A DNA stretch of 19,205 bases from Jaaginema sp046541115 (GTDB lineage: Bacteria; Cyanobacteriota; Cyanobacteriia; Cyanobacteriales; Spirulinaceae): positions 1 to 19,205 of the forward strand of contig JBKHDX010000076.1 of NCBI GenBank assembly GCA_046541115.1. The letters are read 5' to 3'. The translations under genes and the position numbers were made by a program. The notes beneath the pieces are model-generated. The model made no database searches. It saw only the letters and a list, made by a program, of their open reading frames with translations, and was not told the DNA's origin. Position 1 is the first letter of the stretch. Each line of letters starts with the position of its first letter. Of the stretch, positions 14,544 through 19,205 are shown piece by piece.

Positions 14544-16241
14544 CTAAATTCCATGACTTTTGCCAATCACCCAGTGACGACGGAAAAAGCGAGAGAGGGC
14601 TGATTCTTCTAGGGGAAGGTAAATGGGTCGTCCGTGGGGACAAGTGCGGGGATTACGGGTTTGCTGCCATTGGTTGAGTAGAGTTTGCATGGCTTCTAAA
14701 TCCAGGGGCGTGCCGTTACGGATAGCACTACGACAAGCGGTTGCGACTTGGGCAGTTTGTAAGTCTCCCCCTAAACTTAATTCGAGAATGGCAGCTTGGA
14801 TATCTTCGCGGTTTTGGAGCATTTCTGGAATGGTACGAATCGCCCACATTTCATCCCCAAAGGCTTCTACTTCTAAGCCTAATCTTTGCAGTTGTGCGAT
14901 TTGTTTGGCGGTAAGTTGTGTTAAAACTAAAGGCGGTTCAATGGGGATGAGTTGCCAGGATTCAACTAACTGTTCGTACAAGACTCTTTCGTGAGCAATA
15001 TGTTGTTCGATCAACCATACACCATTGGGATGTTCGGCGACAATATAGGTATTACTGACTTGCGCGATGGCTCGGAGTTCAATTAAGTTTTGAAAGTCAT
15101 TTTTAGGGCTTTTTTGAATTTGGCGTTGTAGGCGATAACTTCCGGGGGGTTCTGCGGCTTTTATTAAGGTACTAATTCTTTGGTTGTGGGTATTTTCTAA
15201 ATCAACAGGACTTAGCCTTAATGCTTGTTCGATGGTTTGGGTGACTGTTTCTCGCCAAAAGTTGATTTCGTGTAAATAAATTTCGGTTTTAGCGGGGTGA
15301 CGATTCCAGTCAATTTGATGGGGGGGAAGATGGAAATGGGAAAATATAATGGGGTAGCGATCGCGGGGTAAGGCTCTGGCAAAACTACCAATCATCGTTT
15401 GTTCTAGTTCTCGAATCCGCACAAAGCGACCATTTACTGCTACTTTAATCCAATCGGGACGGCGACGATGACAGCGATCGGGCAGTCCTAAAATTAAATC
15501 CAGTTGAGCTTTTGTTTCGTCAGTTTGGCTATCTTGAGAAATAGGAAGATCGATGGTTTTTGTTAGCGCTTGTAAATCGCTAACTTGCACTTGCTTTAAA
15601 ATTTGGGGCAAGGTTTCTTGGGCATTTGTTCCCGGATTTAAACTAAACCAAGGCTTTTGACCTTGATAGACCTGCCAGGTAATTTGCGGATGACAAAGAG
15701 CGAGTTGGTAGATTGTTTCTTGAATGCTTTTGAGTTGCTGATTTTGCGATGGTAAACCTTTTCTTCGTACCGGAACATTGCCAAATAAATCGTCAACTAA
15801 AACAATGGTTCCCGGCGCGATCGCGGTGAGTTCTTCTTCGATGGGTTCGCCATAGCGATCGTAAGCAATTCGCCACCCCGGTTCGTTACTTTCTTGCAGC
15901 CGGCTGCTAATATCTAAGTTGCTTAATTGGGCCAAACTATGTAAGGCTTCTCCGCGAAATCCTAAGCTCGTAATTCGCCATAAATCATCACAACTGGCAA
16001 TCTTACTGGTACAGTGAGGTTTGGCACATTCTCTGAGATTATCTAAGTCCATTCCCTCCCCATTATCTGCGATTTGAATGCGCCATAATTCGAGATTTAT
16101 TGTAATACTAATGCGCGTTGCACCCGCATCAATCGCGTTTTCTGCTAACTCCCGAATGGCTGCGGCAACTGAATCAATGACTTCACCTGCGGCAATTAAA
16201 TCTATAACTTCATTAGGAAGGGGTTGAATTTTGATAGACAC
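14544..16241 (-). CDS. mutL: MutL, DNA mismatch repair protein
   Basis: The GHKL ATPase matchmaker that couples MutS mismatch recognition to strand incision, 565 residues. ATPase motifs are E34/N35 in RELAENAIDAGATR, DNGEGM (59-64), GFRGEAL (94-100) and VNGRFV (270-275). A cyanobacterial-looking RHPAKTEIYLH occupies the usual NVHPTKxEV site (314-324). The C-terminal domain has ACRSAIRNG (502-510) and CPHGRPI (534-540), as in endonuclease-type MutL. The metal-site motif that is normally DQHAxxExxxxE reads EQHIAHERVLYE (412-423): the first Asp is Glu and the Ala is Ile, while both downstream Glu remain. The start is GTG at 16241. No mutS or mutH is nearby. Confidence 0.95.
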   Translation of the reverse strand: MSIKIQPLPNEVIDLIAAGEVIDSVAAAIRELAENAIDAGATRISITINLELWRIQIADNGEGMDLDNLRECAKPHCTSKIASCDDLWRITSLGFRGEALHSLAQLSNLDISSRLQESNEPGWRIAYDRYGEPIEEELTAIAPGTIVLVDDLFGNVPVRRKGLPSQNQQLKSIQETIYQLALCHPQITWQVYQGQKPWFSLNPGTNAQETLPQILKQVQVSDLQALTKTIDLPISQDSQTDETKAQLDLILGLPDRCHRRRPDWIKVAVNGRFVRIRELEQTMIGSFARALPRDRYPIIFSHFHLPPHQIDWNRHPAKTEIYLHEINFWRETVTQTIEQALRLSPVDLENTHNQRISTLIKAAEPPGSYRLQRQIQKSPKNDFQNLIELRAIAQVSNTYIVAEHPNGVWLIEQHIAHERVLYEQLVESWQLIPIEPPLVLTQLTAKQIAQLQRLGLEVEAFGDEMWAIRTIPEMLQNREDIQAAILELSLGGDLQTAQVATACRSAIRNGTPLDLEAMQTLLNQWQQTRNPRTCPHGRPIYLPLEESALSRFFRRHWVIGKSHGI

Positions 16242-16337
16242 GATAACTGAGTAGTTTTTTCTGGGGCTTTGGGAGTCATTACTATAACATTTCTAAGAAC
16301 TTATTGATAAAAAGTGGTTTCATTGATTTTACTGCTT

Positions 16338-17717
16338 CTACTCTAAGATAAGTGCAAATTCTCTAATTACAGGAGTAACGGTAAACTGCGAATTATTTTC
16401 GGTTTCTACTAAGAAGCGTCTACGAAGCGATCGTAAAGCACTTACTAATTCTATTTCAGAGACCGAAATTAAATTTCTTAGCTGTTCTAAATTAAGAGAT
16501 TCTTGTGTTTTAGTTTTAGCCAGATTTATTATGATTATTCTTTCAAAATCAGTTAATCTTGAAAATATTGACCATAAACTGTCTTGTAATTCTTCAGTTA
16601 ATAAAGGTGAGTTAGAAGTGAATAAAGTAGAAACTTTACCGTTAGCTAACTCTTTTATTGTCTCTGCAATAGTTTCTAACCAAAGTGGATTTCCTGAATA
16701 TAATTCAATCAATTTTGCCCAAGTCTGCTCGTCTTCTAATTCTTTCAAACTCAAAATGTTTTCGGCTGCTTTTCCTAAGCTTTTTAATTCTAGAGAATTA
16801 ACATAAGAATTTTGGCTTGACAATCGTAGTATTTCTTTTGGTTGTTCTTGACTTAATAATAATAAGCAACTTAAGTGTTGAAATTCAGCCAGTCTTTTAA
16901 AAAAAACAGAATATGCTTGATAAGCTGATTCGTAATTACCAGATAAATTTTATTTTTTAAAGAGATAATGAACATCATCAAAGACAATTAAACAGCGTTG
17001 CTTTTTTAAGACTTCTATAAATTGGCTAAGCTTTGAATCTAATGACTCCGAAACAGATACTTTAATAGAAAATGATTGCAACAAATCATCCAAAATACTG
17101 TCTATAGAAGGTTTTAACTGTAAACTCCTCCAGCAGATTTTCTCAAAATTGTATGCATGAAGCTCTATTAGCTTTCTTGCCAATAAGGTTTTACCAATTC
17201 CTGTAATACCAACCACACTAATCAATCGATTGAAACAATTAAATATCCAATTCTCTAAAGTGTCTATTTCCTGGTCTCTACCATAAAATCTTGATACTTT
17301 GGTAGCAAAATCTGGATTTCCACAATCAAAACTATTCCAATCTTGATGCACCTGCTGTCTTGATTCATGTTCTTGTTGATTTTGATGACTGTCACAACTA
17401 GAAAATAAATTCAGATTACCTATACCAACAAAATTAGTAGTATCTTGGTTGGATTTGATTACTATTTCTCTTTCTATAACAGAGATTGCATTGGCTTTAT
17501 TTATTTTTTCTCCCAATGCTTCAGTTAATATTTTCCACAAATCAGAACCAACATTTCTCAGATACTGTTCATCTCTATGTACTGTTTTAGCAATTGCTTC
17601 ATAATTCATATTTCGCCATACTCCCTGTAAAACAGTTTTTTGCAAGTTACTCAAATGTTTTCCTGTCTTGGCAAAAATAAGCTCATCTGCAAACTGTAAA
17701 AATTCTGTGATATTCAT
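16338..17717 (-). pseudogene. vMAP-HTH / NB-ARC STAND ATPase, split by one in-frame TAA
   Basis: The sequence reads as one 459-codon frame interrupted at codon 256 by TAA (16950-16952). Residues 1-83 (MNITEFLQFADELIFAKTGK onward) resemble the N-terminal HTH of vWA-MoxR-associated proteins. Residues about 145-255 hold an NB-ARC ATPase: FYGRDQEI, Walker A GITGIGKT (170-177) and Walker B CLIVFDD (242-248). After the stop, 203 codons remain open in the same frame. They continue the family order: SGNYESAYQAYSVFFKRLAE, LLLLSQEQPKEI, the NB-ARC GNPLW motif and a winged-helix-like end (ALRSLRRRFLVE). Since the frame does not change, this is a nonsense change, not a frameshift. Such proteins belong to signalling and conflict systems; many carry WD40 or TPR repeats, absent here. 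The gene is clearly AT-richer than its neighbours. Recent inactivation is the simplest reading; readthrough or a sequencing error is possible. Confidence 0.82.
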
Positions 17718-17910
17718 AGGACGCTTTTAAAACGATACTTTAGCTGAGATATAAGTTAGATTATATTATATTTTCTGTCTTATGCTTTACATTTGTTTAA
17801 AAAATAATGTGACAAAAACTTATATTTTCTTATGGCAGATGGCTACAACAATTTGCTATACCCGTAAATAGCTTTTTATATCATTTATAAAAGGTTAGAT
17901 GGAGAAAATC

Positions 17911-17932
17911 TTTTAAGTAAAACCACTTAAAA
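17911..17932. promoter_or_regulatory. Perfect 8-bp inverted repeat in the divergent control region
   Basis: TTTTAAGT-AAAACC-ACTTAAAA, 53 bp before the small zinc-motif gene and 194 bp from the NB-ARC start. A possible promoter lies just upstream (TTGCTA at 17853-17858, TATATC at 17877-17882), which would put this repeat in the 5' leader. It could be an operator or an RNA hairpin; no protein partner can be named. Confidence 0.45.
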
Positions 17933-17984
17933 AGTAGACTTCATTGTCAAGACAGTAATGTTAATACTCAGAGGGGATAAAACT

Positions 17985-18134
17985 ATGAGCAGCGAAAAAC
18001 CACCTGACAGAAGGGGGAAATTTGAAAGAACTTGGATTACTTGTCCAAAATGCCAAGGAACAGGAAAGAGAACGTTCGGAGGAAAAACTGCTACTTGTCA
18101 AACTTGTAATGGTAAAGGACAAGTTATGGGATAA
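17985..18134 (+). CDS. 49-residue protein with two CxxCxGxG zinc-binding motifs
   Basis: A short gene with a GAGGGG Shine-Dalgarno site at 17971-17976, 8 nt before the ATG. The basic N-terminus (SSEKPPDRRGKFERTW) is followed by CPKCQGTGKR at 20-29 and CQTCNGKGQ at 39-47. These are two of the four CxxCxGxG repeats of the DnaJ cysteine-rich domain, enough to bind one zinc ion. There is no J domain. Small proteins of this type occur in bacteria as stand-alone zinc ribbons that bind RNA, DNA or protein partners, but a role cannot be assigned. It lies 56 bp before the DE-x-WH gene on the same strand, and the two end at one terminator, so they likely form a bicistron. The spaced Cys and Gly and the good ribosome site make the gene credible despite its size. 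Confidence 0.78.
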   Translation: MSSEKPPDRRGKFERTWITCPKCQGTGKRTFGGKTATCQTCNGKGQVMG

Positions 18135-18190
18135 AAACTCGAGTCTAGGTTGTTGTCGATCTTACTACTAAGAAATTGGAGAAACTTGAA

Positions 18191-18622
18191 ATGTCTATCG
18201 CTAATACTGCTCATCAAGAGTTACTCAGCCAAAACCCAGATAATGCTGAATTACTACAAAAGGTCTTTTCATGGAATTTTGACCGTGTAAAGAAACGTCT
18301 TTTGCGATATAACCCAGAAATGAATGTAGAAAAAGCTTGTCAAGATTTTCGGTATTGGGTGTATCTAAATCTTGCGTCAGATCAAACATTATTTATTCCT
18401 AGTTTCTTGGCTGACGAATTTTGGCACGCTGCTTTGTTGTTTACCGAGGACTGGATGGCATTTAGTAACTATGTAGCCGGGGAGTTTTTACATCATCATC
18501 CTCTGGAAAACCCACTTCCAGAAGAAGAAATCATAGCAAAACTAGAAGCTGTAAAAGAAGCATCGATTCAACATTTTGGAGAAATTGTGCTTGAAATCAG
18601 TGATGTAGTTTGCTGTATGTAA
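18191..18622 (+). CDS. Small protein with the DE-x-WH...HHHP motif (glycine-rich-domain/DUF1399-like)
   Basis: 143 residues, no signal peptide and no membrane helix. After two helical stretches (NTAHQELLSQNP, AELLQKVFSWNFDRVKKRLL) comes FRYWVYLNLASDQTLFIPS, then LADEFWHAALLFTEDWMAFSNYVAGEFLHHHP (73-104). D75, E76, W78 and H79 with H101-H103 and P104 match the DEVWHxHLxxTxxYxxxCxxxFGxFLHHxP signature of bacterial glycine-rich-domain/DUF1399-like proteins. Those residues look like a metal or catalytic site, but no reaction is established. The C-terminus ends in Cys-Cys-Met. The ATG at 18191 has GGAG 9 nt upstream; a TTG five codons earlier (18176) precedes that site and is unlikely. It follows the zinc-motif gene and is closed by a strong terminator. 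Its function is unknown. Confidence 0.85.
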   Translation: MSIANTAHQELLSQNPDNAELLQKVFSWNFDRVKKRLLRYNPEMNVEKACQDFRYWVYLNLASDQTLFIPSFLADEFWHAALLFTEDWMAFSNYVAGEFLHHHPLENPLPEEEIIAKLEAVKEASIQHFGEIVLEISDVVCCM

Positions 18623-18640
18623 ATATTGTTCTTTAACAGG

Positions 18641-18674
18641 AAAGACCGCCTGAGAAATTTATGGCGGTCTTTTT
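18641..18674 (+). terminator. Rho-independent terminator of the small-gene pair
   Basis: A 10-bp stem AAAGACCGCC/GGCGGTCTTT (18641-18650 with 18663-18672), loop TGAGAAATTTAT, followed by TTATAT. It starts 19 nt after the stop of the DE-x-WH gene. This is the clearest intrinsic terminator in the window. Confidence 0.9.
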
Positions 18675-19125
18675 ATATAAACAAAATCTATCAGTGATTA
18701 TAGAATCAAGGCAGAGTCTCGTATTGACCATCTTCGGTACAACCCAGAAACAAGGTTAGGTGTAAAAAAAGTTCTGCACGAAAAAAAACGCTCAAACCCT
18801 GATTCTTTCGTAAGCCGTCGTCGGCTGTAACGACGAGGATTCGTTGATTTTTTGGGGTTTTCAGAAAAACGGCCTTTTTGTGCTAAAATTCTTTATAATC
18901 CAAAGGGGCTTTATAACTTTATCGCATTTTTTAGTACAAAAAAACTAAAAATTTGCTGCATTACTTTAGCCACATTCGTCTCGAAGAAGATAACTGTTGG
19001 CATATTGTTTCGATTAAAGATATTCAATAAAAACACCTTGGCTGCGATCGCGCAAACCCAACTTGCTCAAGAAATCAGTCAGTTTTAGCAACGCGATCGC
19101 GATCGGCAACCCCCAGACCCGTAAC
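18675..19125. other. Spacer with possible gene remnant between the small-gene pair and the WD40 gene
   Basis: 451 bp with no convincing gene. At about 18720-18780 a frame reads RIDHLRYNPETRLGVKKVL, which recalls RLLRYNPEMNVEKACQDF of the upstream DE-x-WH gene and shares AACCCAGAAA with it exactly, so it may be a decayed copy. A GCCG-TCGT-CGGC hairpin is at 18814-18825, overlapping an alternative CGTCGT/ACGACG pairing (18816-18835). HIP1 sites reappear at 19044-19051 and near 19093, marking the return to genome-typical sequence. Confidence 0.5.
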
Positions 19126-19205
19126 TTACATAAAACGCCACAAGTTCACGGTTTTATCTTGAGAACCTGTGGCTAGAATTAAATCATTTGCACTCCAAGC
19201 TACTG
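19126..19205 (-). CDS. C-terminal end of a WD40 repeat protein (5' part outside window)
   Basis: Reading leftward from the right edge, the last 25 codons are VAWSANDLILATGSQDKTVNLWRFM and then TAA. The pattern, with GSQDKTVNLW, is the D-x-TVxLW end of a WD40 blade, here the final blade of a beta-propeller. The body of the gene lies beyond the window, so partner domains (for example an NB-ARC, kinase or caspase-like domain, as often in cyanobacteria) are not visible. Confidence 0.82.
   Translation of the reverse strand, partial: VAWSANDLILATGSQDKTVNLWRFM

Noticed and set aside
16338..16823. Separate 161-residue gene starting at TTG 16823
   Set aside because: The 42 codons before it are open and family-like in the same frame back to the TAA at 16950, so it is the 3' half of the NB-ARC gene, not a separate gene.
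16942..16958. Programmed frameshift at the TTTAAAAAA run in the NB-ARC gene
   Set aside because: The downstream coding continues in the original frame, so a frameshift would not restore it; a nonsense change or stop readthrough fits better.
18852..19088. 78-codon plus-strand frame from a TTG
   Set aside because: No ATG or ribosome site, composition is mostly AT-driven Lys/Phe/Ile, and no family features; treated as spacer.

Overview
The window is chromosomal DNA of a cyanobacterium. The octamer GCGATCGC (HIP1) recurs throughout, and several genes are typical of cyanobacteria: a chorismate lyase-like protein of the DUF98 type, a RibBA with a long C-terminal extension, a MutL with the cyanobacterial start IAAGEVIDS, a vMAP-HTH/NB-ARC ATPase and a WD40 protein. 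Hairpin and tandem repeats between genes suggest a filamentous, non-minimal genome, but the genus cannot be told from the sequence.

Layout. 1-1885 (minus): an incomplete TonB-like Pro/Ser/Thr-rich membrane protein, a SAM methyltransferase and a DUF4126 membrane protein; the last two are probably co-transcribed. 2228-4318 (plus): hisA and an HD-domain metalloprotein. 4345-7063 (minus): ribBA and an orphan ABC-2-type ATPase. 7299-9894: TspO on minus, then a small membrane protein and an LCP-family cell-envelope transferase on plus. 9895-10158: repeat-bearing spacer. 10159-10764 (minus): chorismate lyase-like gene, the entry step to the plastoquinone head group. 10902-13732 (plus): phnC-phnD-phnE, a complete ABC importer for phosphonate, phosphite or phosphate, with a strong hairpin between phnD and phnE. 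13798-16241 (minus): an exported protein of unknown function and mutL.

16242-18700 differs from the rest. It is visibly AT-richer, and no complete HIP1 site occurs from 15825 to 19043. On minus it holds a vMAP-HTH/NB-ARC STAND ATPase gene split by one in-frame TAA, with the frame open on both sides. Divergent from it are two small plus-strand genes: a 49-residue protein with two CxxCxGxG motifs, and a 143-residue protein with the DE-x-WH...HHHP signature of glycine-rich-domain (DUF1399-like) proteins. The pair ends at a clear Rho-independent terminator. This is the best candidate for an accessory, possibly conflict-related, module. The right edge carries the last codons of a WD40 gene on minus.

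For most genes the family call is firm and the exact role is inferred. Starts were moved from the longest frame to an internal ATG or GTG where a Shine-Dalgarno site or the family's usual N-terminus favoured it; each case is stated.
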